Below, in pieces: positions 25,002 through 32,702 of a stretch of DNA of 64,000 nt. The position numbers and the translations under genes are program-made. A model generated the notes under the pieces. That model was not told the DNA's origin. It did no database searches and saw only the letters and a list, made by a program, of their open reading frames with translations. Position 1 is the first letter of the stretch, and each line of letters opens with the position of its first letter. Source of the DNA: Bordetella sp. LUAb4 (GTDB lineage: Bacteria; Pseudomonadota; Gammaproteobacteria; Burkholderiales; Burkholderiaceae_B); contig NZ_JAHPZX010000005.1 in assembly GCF_021325795.1 (NCBI RefSeq), positions 62,001 to 126,000 on the forward strand. Reading direction: 5' to 3'.

Positions 25002-26981
25002 ATGCAGCAGTCCTGGTTTGTCCGTTCCATGCGGCGCATCGATGCGTTGTTCGTGCTTGCCATGGTGGCGATGTCGGTCTGGGTGGCCATGCAGGGTGGC
25101 CAGCCTTGGAATTCCTTCAGCGACGGGGTGTTTTGCGGGCTTGCGGCCGTGACCGCCTGCTTGGGCTTGCGGGCCGCCGCGCCGCCGTGGCTGCGCCGGT
25201 TCGCGCTGGCATGCGCACTGGCGGTGACGGTGTTCACGATCGTCGATGGCGTGGCATTGCTGGTGTCGCCGGATGTCCAGGCGCAGATCGTGTCGCGGTC
25301 GGGAATGATCTTCGTCGTCCTTGCGGGGGTGTTGGGGCCGTTCAATGCCTTTGCTCTGCGGCGGGCGGGTCCGCGGATGGCTGCAGGCGTGGGACATGCG
25401 GATGCCGCCGCCGCAGTCATCCCCGAAGCGACGCCCGCAGCCACCTCTGAAGCGATATCCGCCGTCCCTTCACGGCGCGGCAACTATTTCCTGCGTCATT
25501 GGCGCGGCCAACTGCCCTTGTGGCTGGCGTTCTGGATCAACGGTGTCCTGTTCGGCCTGCTGTTCCTGTTCGCGCATGGCTATCTTGCCTTGTCCATGAA
25601 AGGCCATTCTTCCTTGCAGTTGTTGTCGCTGGAAAGCGTGGCTGCCCTGGTGCTGGCCTTCTTGGGGCTGATGTGGTGGGCGGTCGGCCTGTGGCGTTGC
25701 GCGGACGTGCGGCTTGCCCACGGCCGCGCCCGCAAACGGTCGGTCATGGTGCAGATCATGCTGGTATGCCTGGCCTGGGTCACGCTGGAAGTGGCGACCA
25801 CGGCACCGCTTGGGCCCATCAAGGACCTGGCGATGCTGGCCATCGGCAAGGACGTGCTGGGCGGCGACATCGATGTCAAGGTCGCACCGGACGGCAGGTC
25901 CGTGATCCTTGTCGGCTTCCTGCACCAGGGCGCGGCGGACCGCGTGCGTCAGGCGCTCGACGCCGCGCCGCAGGCGAAGACGCTGGTCTTGAGTTCGCCA
26001 GGCGGGCGCCTGCAGGAAGGCGAGTTGCTTGCCAACCTGGTGCGGACCCGGCAGCTCGACACCTATGTCGATGAGTATTGCGCCAGCGCCTGCACGTATG
26101 CCTTCCTGGCAGGCCACGAGCGCGCGGCCACGCCGCAGGCGCGGATTGGTTTCCACCGCCCATATTCCCCCTTCGGCGGCAAGACCATCGACGTCATCGC
26201 CGGCGAGGACATGATGGAGCGCTACCGTGAGGCCGGCTTGCCCGACTGGTTCATCGAGCGTGTCGCGGATACACCCAGCGAGTCGGTCTGGTATCCGACT
26301 GAACAGCAATTGACCGACGCCAGGGTGGTGACACGGGTGTCGCTGGGGGGTGAAGCCAACCGCTTTGCCTTGCTCAAGGACCGCGACAGCCTGCTGCAAG
26401 CCTTGCGGCGCGAACCCATCTTCGTCGCCTACGACCGGCGCTTTCCGGGCACGATAGACAAGGCAGTAGAGCAAGGCTGGGCCGTGCAGCAGCGCGGCGG
26501 CAATGATGGGGAAATCATGACGGCGATGCGCGGTGTGGTGGCTGCCACCTTGCCTGCCTTGCTGCGCGACACCGATGTGCCGGGCCTGGAACGCTTCGGC
26601 CGTTTGGTGCTGACCGAGTTGAATGCGGCGCGTGCCGTCAGCCCACAGGCCTGCGTGCAGGTGTCCGAAGGCACGTTGGATGTCACCCGCACGCTGCCGC
26701 CGGCCATCGCGGCAGAGGAAGTGGCGGTGGTGACGCAACTATTGGCCGCGCCACCCGCGCGCACGCCGGCGCCCGATGCCAGGACGGCCAACCAGACGCT
26801 GAACGCCGTGTTGGGCGCCATGCCCGCGCCGTTACGCGAGGTGCTCACCGGAGAGCGGGCTTACAAGGATCGGCCGGACTTGAGTTGCGACGCCAATATT
26901 TCCTTCTATGAGACCCTGCTCAAGCAGCCGCCCGCGACCCGCGACCTGGCCCTGCAGGCCATGTTCCGCGCCGGTCATTGA
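25002..26981 (+). CDS. multi-pass membrane protein with ClpP-fold (COG3904-type) domain
   Basis: A protein of 659 residues. The N-terminal 275 residues contain about seven hydrophobic segments in two groups, split by a polar loop near 130-165. Residues about 280-430 resemble the COG3904 ClpP/crotonase-like periplasmic family: LVLSSPGGRLQEGE forms the oxyanion strand, YCASACTYAFLAGHER carries a probable nucleophile Ser near 361, and IGFHRPY carries a probable catalytic His near 384. The rest (430-659) is an unassigned soluble domain. A Ser protease or signal-peptide-peptidase-like activity can be inferred, but no third catalytic residue is assigned. It is the last gene after rlmB and looks monocistronic. 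Confidence 0.75.
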   Translation: MQQSWFVRSMRRIDALFVLAMVAMSVWVAMQGGQPWNSFSDGVFCGLAAVTACLGLRAAAPPWLRRFALACALAVTVFTIVDGVALLVSPDVQAQIVSRSGMIFVVLAGVLGPFNAFALRRAGPRMAAGVGHADAAAAVIPEATPAATSEAISAVPSRRGNYFLRHWRGQLPLWLAFWINGVLFGLLFLFAHGYLALSMKGHSSLQLLSLESVAALVLAFLGLMWWAVGLWRCADVRLAHGRARKRSVMVQIMLVCLAWVTLEVATTAPLGPIKDLAMLAIGKDVLGGDIDVKVAPDGRSVILVGFLHQGAADRVRQALDAAPQAKTLVLSSPGGRLQEGELLANLVRTRQLDTYVDEYCASACTYAFLAGHERAATPQARIGFHRPYSPFGGKTIDVIAGEDMMERYREAGLPDWFIERVADTPSESVWYPTEQQLTDARVVTRVSLGGEANRFALLKDRDSLLQALRREPIFVAYDRRFPGTIDKAVEQGWAVQQRGGNDGEIMTAMRGVVAATLPALLRDTDVPGLERFGRLVLTELNAARAVSPQACVQVSEGTLDVTRTLPPAIAAEEVAVVTQLLAAPPARTPAPDARTANQTLNAVLGAMPAPLREVLTGERAYKDRPDLSCDANISFYETLLKQPPATRDLALQAMFRAGH

Positions 26982-27037
26982 TCGAGGCGCGATGTCGCCG
27001 CCCGCACGGGCGCGGCGGGCAAGAGGCGGCGGCGGTA

Positions 27038-27059
27038 GAATGCCTGGGCGTAGGCATTC
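27038..27059. other. hairpin in the leader of the PLP-enzyme gene
   Basis: An 8-base perfect stem (27038-27045 with 27052-27059, GAATGCCT and its complement) with a 6-base loop lies in the 234-base gap before the PLP gene. A second GC-rich stem (GGCCGG near 27133 with CCGGC near 27152) surrounds a GCAACC sequence. The gap may contain a structured leader; no known riboswitch class is matched with confidence. Confidence 0.35.
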
Positions 27060-27215
27060 CGGAAAGGGCGGGGCCACCATGGCGTTTCATGGGAACCCGC
27101 TGCCATCGCCGGACAGGCTTCGCTTCGAAGCATGCGGCCGGCAACCGTCGACCGGCACTTTTGCTCCGCAATTTTCCAGTAACGCGGCCCAGTAACCTTG
27201 CACACCAAGCGCACC

Positions 27216-28460
27216 ATGAAAAAGAACGGCTTCACCACCTCCATCCTGCATTCCGACCGTCGCAGCCCTATCGAACATGGCGCGGTGCACAAGCCTATGC
27301 ATACCGCGTCGGAATATGGATATGAGGATGCGCGGGAGTTGGCGGCGGTGTTTCAAGGCAAAGCCGGTTTCACCTACGCGCGCCAGGGCACGCCCACCAC
27401 CACCGCGCTGGAGGCCAAGATCACCGGCATGGAAGGCGGTGTGTCCTCGGTCGGTTTCGCCACGGGCATGGCGGCCTTGTCGGCGATTTTCAGCACCTTG
27501 CTACGCGCTGGCGATCACCTGGTCTGCAGCCAGTTCATCTTCGGCAACACCACCAGCCTGCTCGGCACCATGGCCGCGCTGGGCGTGGAAATCAGCTTCG
27601 TCGATGCCACCGATGCCGAACAAGTGCGCGCCGCCTTGCGGCCCAATACCCGCATGGTCTTCGTCGAAACCGTGGCGAACCCCGGGACCCAGGTGGCGGA
27701 CCTGCGCGGCGTGGGCGCGGTGTGCCAGCAGCACAATCTGGTGTACGTCATCGACAATACCTTGACCTCGCCTTACCTGTTCCGCGGCATCGACGTGGGT
27801 GCCGCGCTGGTGATGAACTCGCTGTCCAAGTACATCGGCGGCCACGGCAATGCGCTGGGTGGTTCGGTGACGGACACGGGGCTCTATGACTGGTCTAACT
27901 ACCCAGCCATTCATGATGCCTACAAGAAGGGCGCGCCGACGGGCTGGGGGCTGTTGCAAATCAAGAAGAAAGGCCTGCGCGACATGGGCGGCACGCTGGC
28001 GGCCGAACCGGCGCATCGAATCGCGGTGGGTGCCGAGACGCTGGCGCTGCGCATGCGCAAGCATTGCGACAACGCCTTGGCGCTGGCGCGTTTTCTGCAA
28101 GGCCACGACGGCGTGTCCAAGGTGTATTACCCCGGCCTGGAAGACCATCCGCAGCATGAGCGCGCGAAGGATCTGTTCGGCGGCCGCTTTGGCGGTCTGA
28201 TGGGCGTGGAGTTGGTCGACGGCATCGATTGCTTCGATTTCCTGAATCGTCTGGACGTCGTGATATTGGCGACGCACCTGGGCGATACCCGTACGCTGGC
28301 GTTGCCCGCCGCCCACACCATCTATTACGAAATGGGCGCGGCGCGTCGTGCCCAAATGGGCATTGCTGACAGTTTCTTGCGAGTCTCTGTCGGCATCGAA
28401 GACGAGGCCGATCTGCTGGGCGATTTCGATCAGGCGCTGCGGGCGTGCCTGAATAGGTGA
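27216..28460 (+). CDS. cystathionine gamma-synthase-family PLP enzyme
   Basis: A protein of 414 residues of the Cys/Met metabolism PLP family (cystathionine gamma-synthase, O-acyl-homoserine sulfhydrylase or gamma-lyase). Typical features are FTYARQGTPTTTALEAKI, the cofactor loop SVGFATGMAA, the Asp of VIDNTLTSPYLFRGIDVGA and the PLP lysine in NSLSKYIGGHGN (near 204). The C-terminal GIADSFLRVSVGIEDEADLL is the family signature. Whether it makes or degrades cystathionine, or acts on another thiol substrate, cannot be settled here. The ATG at 27216 is preferred; an in-frame TTG at 27198 has no ribosome site. No methionine genes lie beside it. Confidence 0.9.
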   Translation: MKKNGFTTSILHSDRRSPIEHGAVHKPMHTASEYGYEDARELAAVFQGKAGFTYARQGTPTTTALEAKITGMEGGVSSVGFATGMAALSAIFSTLLRAGDHLVCSQFIFGNTTSLLGTMAALGVEISFVDATDAEQVRAALRPNTRMVFVETVANPGTQVADLRGVGAVCQQHNLVYVIDNTLTSPYLFRGIDVGAALVMNSLSKYIGGHGNALGGSVTDTGLYDWSNYPAIHDAYKKGAPTGWGLLQIKKKGLRDMGGTLAAEPAHRIAVGAETLALRMRKHCDNALALARFLQGHDGVSKVYYPGLEDHPQHERAKDLFGGRFGGLMGVELVDGIDCFDFLNRLDVVILATHLGDTRTLALPAAHTIYYEMGAARRAQMGIADSFLRVSVGIEDEADLLGDFDQALRACLNR

Positions 28461-28832
28461 TGGCCATCAGCGGCAGGTCTGACCTGCCGCTTATCGTTTG
28501 TCGATCGTCTTGTTGTGCCCAATAGGTAATCTGTTGTGTGGATTAGGCACAAGGTTGGCAAGGCGTCAATCCAACGCCGAGCAAACCTAGTAACGGCGCG
28601 GCTCTTGGGGGGTGATCTCCCTTGACAGTCCAATCGCAGCGAGGCCTAATACGCCTCTACGTCGTCGGCGCTCGCCCGCGGTGATCAGCGCCTGCTGCTT
28701 AGGCGACGTGGCACTGAATGTAGTGGTTTGCAGTGCAAACTCGCTTGAAAAAAAACCGTTCGAATGTTTTGCCGGCCGCATTGCCAGCCGCAGGCCGGTG
28801 GACTTCTATTTACCTGTGAGGGGTAGAACTGA
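28461..28832. other. 372-base intergenic region before hupB
   Basis: No gene is supported. The region holds an inverted repeat just after the PLP gene (28469-28491), a second inverted repeat (28513-28519 with 28546-28552) and a TTGACA element at 28622-28627, with TAATAC 19 bases further on (28647-28652). The last pair could be the hupB promoter, though its spacing is longer than optimal. Confidence 0.5.
28469..28491. terminator. hairpin after the PLP gene
   Basis: AGCGGCAGGTC is followed almost at once by its reverse complement, 8 bases after the stop codon. A T-run is weak (TTATCGTTT), so termination strength is uncertain. Confidence 0.5.
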
Positions 28833-29105
28833 ATGAATAAGACTGAGCTCATCGACCACATCGCCGGCAAGGCCGACATTTCGAAGGCCGCCGCTGGTCG
28901 TGCCCTGGACGCGCTGATCGGCGCCGTCAAAGCCACGCTGAAGAAGGGTGGCACGGTCACGCTGGTGGGTTTTGGCACGTTCGCCGTCACCACGCGCGCC
29001 GCTCGTACGGGTCGCAACCCGCGCACCGGTGAAGCAATCAAGATCAAGAAGGGTAAAGTGCCGAAGTTCCGTCCGGGCAAGGCCCTGAAGGACGCGGTGA
29101 ACTGA
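28833..29105 (+). CDS. hupB: HU-type nucleoid protein
   Basis: A protein of 90 residues, the beta-type HU histone-like DNA-bending protein. Features are [17 protein letters not shown] at the N-terminus, the beta-arm motif [20 protein letters not shown] with the intercalating NP residues, and [16 protein letters not shown] at the C-terminus. HU organises the nucleoid as a dimer and assists replication and repair. A long leader of unknown content precedes it, and two hairpins follow. Confidence 0.97.
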   Translation: MNKTELIDHIAGKADISKAAAGRALDALIGAVKATLKKGGTVTLVGFGTFAVTTRAARTGRNPRTGEAIKIKKGKVPKFRPGKALKDAVN

Positions 29106-29119
29106 GTCCTCTGAAGGAC

Positions 29120-29170
29120 GCCGTCTATGAAGACGGCACAGATGGCGAGCAATCAGATGCTCGCCATTTT
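29120..29170 (+). terminator. tandem hairpins after hupB
   Basis: A short hairpin (GCCGTCT, 29120-29137) is followed by a second one (29142-29151 with 29158-29167) that ends in TTTT. The second is a good rho-independent terminator. Confidence 0.8.
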
Positions 29171-29437
29171 CATTTGTAGCTTGCCATCTGCATCTTTGGC
29201 GTCTTTATCTCAGGCGTATCGATCTTTGAATATGCGCGCGGTGGACCGGGATCGTCCGGACTGCGGGGCCTTCATGCCGCCGTTTGCAGTCCATACCGCA
29301 GCCATATATAATTCGCGTCTTCTTGCTCGATTCGTCGTTTGGATCTCAGACGCGAACTCGAAATCAAGGCGTGGCTACCCGCGCAATTGTGTCGTATCGC
29401 AGCAGTGCAAATCTCGCACCGCATGTCGCACAAATCC

Positions 29438-29513
29438 GGGTGCTTAGCTCAGTTGGTAGAGCGGCGCCCTTACAAGGCGTAGGTCACAGGTTCGACCCCT
29501 GTAGCACCCACCA
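29438..29513 (+). tRNA. tRNA-Val (TAC)
   Basis: A 76-base tRNA with encoded CCA. The acceptor stem is GGGTGCT/AGCACCC, the D-arm is TAGCTCAGTTGGTAGAGC, the anticodon loop CTTACAA gives anticodon TAC, and the T-arm is ACAGGTTCGACCCCTGT. Confidence 0.97.
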
Positions 29514-29524
29514 CACCTTTTCCC

Positions 29525-31060
29525 TCAAGTATCTTTGGCCGCCAGATTGCGCGCACGCACGAGCGCTTTGGTGATGGCGACGATGACGCTTTCGCGTTCG
29601 GCTTCGTCATTGACGCGCAGCGCATAGGAGGGATGCCAGGTGGCCACCAGCCAGGCTTCGCCCAGCTTGACGGACTGGTCGAGGTAGTCCTGCATGTGGA
29701 TCGGCCGCCGCAGCATGGCGCGCAACGCGGTGGCCCCCAGCGTGACGATGACGGGCGGACGTATGCGGTCCAGTTCCTGGTCCAGCCAATAGAGACAGGC
29801 ATCCACTTCGCGTTGCGCGGGCGTCTTGTGCATGCGCCGCTTGCCACGCGGAATCCACTTGAAATGCTTCACCGCGTTGGTGAGATAGACGTCCTCGCGC
29901 GCGATGCCGGCACGCTCCAGCGCTTCGTTCAGAATGCGGCCGGCAGGGCCGACGAAAGCCTTGCCGGCCAAGTCTTCCTGGTCGCCCGGCTGTTCGCCGA
30001 TCAGCATGATGCGGGCCGACGACGGGCCGCTGCCCGGCACGCCGTGCGTTGCATTGCGCCACAGGTCGCAGCGCCGGCATTGATCCAGTGAAGACGGGGC
30101 ATCGCGCTGCGGTTGGGCGCGCTGGGCATCGACCATCACCGGTTTACCGCCCATGTCTCCGACCGCCTGGGCTTGGCCGATGCGACGGGCACCATTGCGG
30201 GCATCGGCGACCATGGCGGGGATCAGGTTGGCTTCGGGCAATCCTTTCCAGAAGCGCACCGGCATGTGCTGATGCAGGGCGTTTTCGTTCAAGCGGGCGG
30301 GGTTGAAAATGCTGCGGTAATAGGCCAGCCACAGTGGCTCGATGTCGTCGGCGGACGCGTCCGCGCGCAGGGCCGTGCGGGCTGTGCCGTCGATCGGCGT
30401 GTCGGAGAAGCGCAGGGCGATGCCATCCCAGAACGCCGCGCCCGCCGGCGTGGCGATGCACCACGTGGAAGCGCCCATGCGTTTGGCAAAGTGGTCCGCC
30501 GCCCAGGGCAGGACGTCATGGTCGGGCTCGTACCAGGCGAGGTACTCGGGTTCGCTGTCCGCCGCGCGGCGGTGAAAGCGGACGTAGGCGATCATGTCGT
30601 GCTTGGCCCGGCGCACGGCCTTGGCCATGGCATACAGCCGCGCGCCATCTTCGTCGGCGGGGGAAACCACCGCCCGATCCTCGTGTTGCCAGCGCCACAA
30701 CGCGCGGTACAGATGCTCCCAACGTTGCGGAGAACGGTAGAGGGCCGCGTCCTGCATGAGTTCGGCGAACGCCTTCGAGACCCGGACGTTCAGGGGAGCA
30801 GCGTCAGTCCGCGCGCTGCTGTCGTTATCAGAAGTGGCGCCGCGCTCAGCAACATCGCCGTCATCAGGCGTGGTGCTACCTTCGTCCGGCGCGAAGACGT
30901 CCAACGTCATCTGGGTATCGCCGTGGCGAGTCGCGCTATCCTTGCCGACCCAGCTCACATTTTCCGGCGGCCACTGCGCGGCCAGGGCCCGCAGCGCTTG
31001 CGCACGCCAACTGGCATAACTGCCATCAATGACCAGCCGATGCGAAGCCGCGCCGCTCAT
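29525..31060 (-). CDS. UdgX-family uracil-DNA glycosylase fused to a DUF4130-type domain
   Basis: A protein of 511 residues. The N-terminal 300 residues resemble the DUF4130/TIGR03915 family linked to DNA metabolism. The C-terminal 184 residues are a uracil-DNA glycosylase of the UdgX/type-4-like group (TIGR03914): the Cys pair CRRC at 328-331, GEQPGDQED near 357, FVGPAGRILNEAL, and ATWHPS near 476. The loop KRRMHKTP (about 407-414) corresponds to the UdgX-specific KRRIH loop, whose His forms a covalent link to the abasic site after uracil removal. It should therefore bind uracil-containing DNA tightly or covalently. The gene starts 13 bases after the radical SAM gene, so the two are cotranscribed. 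A promoter with a LexA box lies upstream of the pair. Confidence 0.9.
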   Translation of the reverse strand: MSGAASHRLVIDGSYASWRAQALRALAAQWPPENVSWVGKDSATRHGDTQMTLDVFAPDEGSTTPDDGDVAERGATSDNDSSARTDAAPLNVRVSKAFAELMQDAALYRSPQRWEHLYRALWRWQHEDRAVVSPADEDGARLYAMAKAVRRAKHDMIAYVRFHRRAADSEPEYLAWYEPDHDVLPWAADHFAKRMGASTWCIATPAGAAFWDGIALRFSDTPIDGTARTALRADASADDIEPLWLAYYRSIFNPARLNENALHQHMPVRFWKGLPEANLIPAMVADARNGARRIGQAQAVGDMGGKPVMVDAQRAQPQRDAPSSLDQCRRCDLWRNATHGVPGSGPSSARIMLIGEQPGDQEDLAGKAFVGPAGRILNEALERAGIAREDVYLTNAVKHFKWIPRGKRRMHKTPAQREVDACLYWLDQELDRIRPPVIVTLGATALRAMLRRPIHMQDYLDQSVKLGEAWLVATWHPSYALRVNDEAERESVIVAITKALVRARNLAAKDT

Positions 31061-31073
31061 GCGTCCGCCTGCC

Positions 31074-32336
31074 TCATAGCAGGGACAGTTGTCGAGGCGG
31101 CGGCGCCAAGGCCCGGCGCAACTGTTCGGACGCGCACTCAGCGGCAGCGGGCTTGTAGTCCTTCACCACCACGAAGGGCTTGACCTTGTCCATGGCGCAG
31201 CGCAAGCGGATCAGATCTTGATAGCGCACCGCGCGCAGGCGCCGCAGTTCAACGATGCGCTGTGCGTTGCGCATGCCTATGCCGGGCACCCGCGCGATGA
31301 TCCGTTGCGGCGCGCGGTTCAAGTCGACAGGAAACGTCTCGCGATGCGCCAACGCCCAGCCCAGCTTGGGGTCGATGTCCAGCGGCAAGTCGCCGTCATC
31401 CTGGAACAGCTCTTCCGCCTGAAAGCCGTAACCGCGCATCAAGAAGTCGGCTTGATACAGCCGATGCTCGCGCATCAGTGGTGGTGCTTGCGCGGGCAGG
31501 GAGGACGGACTGTCGGGGATCGGACTGAAGGCCGAATAATAGACGCGCTTGAGCTTGTAGGCGCCATACAAGGTTTGCGCGGTCTGCAGGATGCTGCGGT
31601 CGTTGGCGTCGTCGGCCCCCACGATCATCTGGGTGCTTTGTCCGGCGGGCGAGCGCGTCGCCGCCGGCTCGCGCTGGGGCGGTGCGGTTTTTGCGCCGCC
31701 ACGCCGGGCATCGTCGCGCGCCGTGCCCTCGGCCTCTTCCTGCGCCAGCCGTATCGAGCCCATCGCGCGCTTGATGGTGTGGCTGCTTTTCTCGGGCGCC
31801 AGCCGTAGCAGTCCAACTTCGGTAGGCAATTCGATGTTCACGCTGAGCCGGTCCGCATACAGGCCGGCCTGGGCGATGAGCTTGGGATCGGCGTCGGGGA
31901 TGGTCTTCAAGTGGATGTAGCCGCGGAAGAGATGTTCCTCACGCAGCGAGCGCGCCACTTCCACAAGCTGCTCCATGGTGTAGTCCGCGCTGCGGATGAT
32001 GCCGGAACTGAGGAACAGCCCGTCGATGTAGTTGCGGCGGTAAAAATCCAGCGTCAGGTCGACGACTTCCCGCGGTGCGAAGCGCGCGCGCGGCACGTTG
32101 CTGGAGCGGCGATTGACGCAGTATTGGCAGTCGTACAGACAGAAATTGGTCAGCAGTATCTTCAGCAGCGAGACGCAACGGCCATCGGGCGTGAAGCTGT
32201 GGCAGATACCCGCGCCGGTGCTCGCGCCCAGGCCGGCGCGGCCGATCGAGTCACGCTTGGGCGCCCCACTGCTGGCGCAAGACGCGTCGTATTTGGCGGC
32301 GTCCGCAAGCACTTCGAGTTTGGTTAGGACGTCCAT
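31074..32336 (-). CDS. radical SAM protein linked to UdgX (TIGR03916-type)
   Basis: A protein of 420 residues belonging to the putative DNA modification/repair radical SAM family that accompanies UdgX genes. The iron-sulfur motif is CLYDCQYC (66-73), the CxxxCxxC pattern. Additional Cys residues at 20, 45 and 54 lie before it. A helix-hairpin-helix segment near 345-375 (VPGIGMRNAQRIVELRRLR) suggests DNA binding. A polar insert around 205-240 (rich in Ala, Arg and Pro) looks non-conserved. The family link with UDG and the shared operon suggest a role in recognising or altering damaged DNA. The chemical reaction is unknown. An apparent promoter with an overlapping LexA box lies about 130 bases upstream. 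Confidence 0.88.
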   Translation of the reverse strand: MDVLTKLEVLADAAKYDASCASSGAPKRDSIGRAGLGASTGAGICHSFTPDGRCVSLLKILLTNFCLYDCQYCVNRRSSNVPRARFAPREVVDLTLDFYRRNYIDGLFLSSGIIRSADYTMEQLVEVARSLREEHLFRGYIHLKTIPDADPKLIAQAGLYADRLSVNIELPTEVGLLRLAPEKSSHTIKRAMGSIRLAQEEAEGTARDDARRGGAKTAPPQREPAATRSPAGQSTQMIVGADDANDRSILQTAQTLYGAYKLKRVYYSAFSPIPDSPSSLPAQAPPLMREHRLYQADFLMRGYGFQAEELFQDDGDLPLDIDPKLGWALAHRETFPVDLNRAPQRIIARVPGIGMRNAQRIVELRRLRAVRYQDLIRLRCAMDKVKPFVVVKDYKPAAAECASEQLRRALAPPPRQLSLL

Positions 32337-32454
32337 GATGGCGGGTACGGCTGAGGGTGAAAGGGTGCTGCCTGGCGACAGAAGCGAGTCGGGCTGCGGG
32401 GCGTCGAACAGGGGCGCGGAGTGCGACCTTCCGGCCCCGCTTCGATTGCACGAA

Positions 32455-32474
32455 TACTGTATATAAAAACAGTA
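32455..32474 (-). promoter_or_regulatory. perfect LexA (SOS) box
   Basis: TACTGTATATAAAAACAGTA has the complete CTG-N10-CAG LexA core with consensus flanks, as at E. coli SOS genes such as umuDC. It overlaps the promoter of the minus-strand radical SAM/UdgX operon by one base and covers the predicted transcription start. Confidence 0.88.
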
Positions 32475-32501
32475 TTATAGGCATCGGAAAGTCCGACGCA
32501 A
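32474..32501 (-). promoter_or_regulatory. sigma-70-type promoter of the radical SAM/UdgX operon
   Basis: On the minus strand a perfect -10 TATAAT (32474-32479) stands 16 bases from a -35-like TTGCGT (32496-32501). Transcription would start within the LexA box and give a leader of about 130 bases before the radical SAM start. Confidence 0.7.
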
Positions 32502-32556
32502 GCCGCAAGAGGGATGCCTATGGGAACGGCGGCACGCGCCTTCCTCATCAATAGAA

Positions 32557-32589
32557 ATGGGCCGCGGCGCGGCAAGCGCGGCGGCCCAT
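32557..32589 (-). terminator. probable terminator after the Pit gene
   Basis: ATGGGCCGC (32557-32565) pairs with GCGGCCCAT (32581-32589). Read on the minus strand the stem is followed by TTTCTATT. It lies about 115 bases after the Pit stop codon. Confidence 0.5.
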
Positions 32590-32702
32590 CATGGAGGAGC
32601 GATATTCGTGCCGTTTAGAGCAGGTGCTGAAGCAGGTGCCGAAACCGGGGCTACTCGCACTGCTTAGCGCGCCTGCTGAAACATGCAGGCTACGCGTGCG
32701 GC

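Larger units (their letters stand above)
32337..32702. other. intergenic region carrying the SOS promoter
   Basis: This 366-base gap lies between the radical SAM gene and the Pit gene, both on the minus strand. Besides the promoter and LexA box it contains the probable Pit terminator and some GC-rich near-repeats around 32610-32700. No additional gene is supported. Confidence 0.6.
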
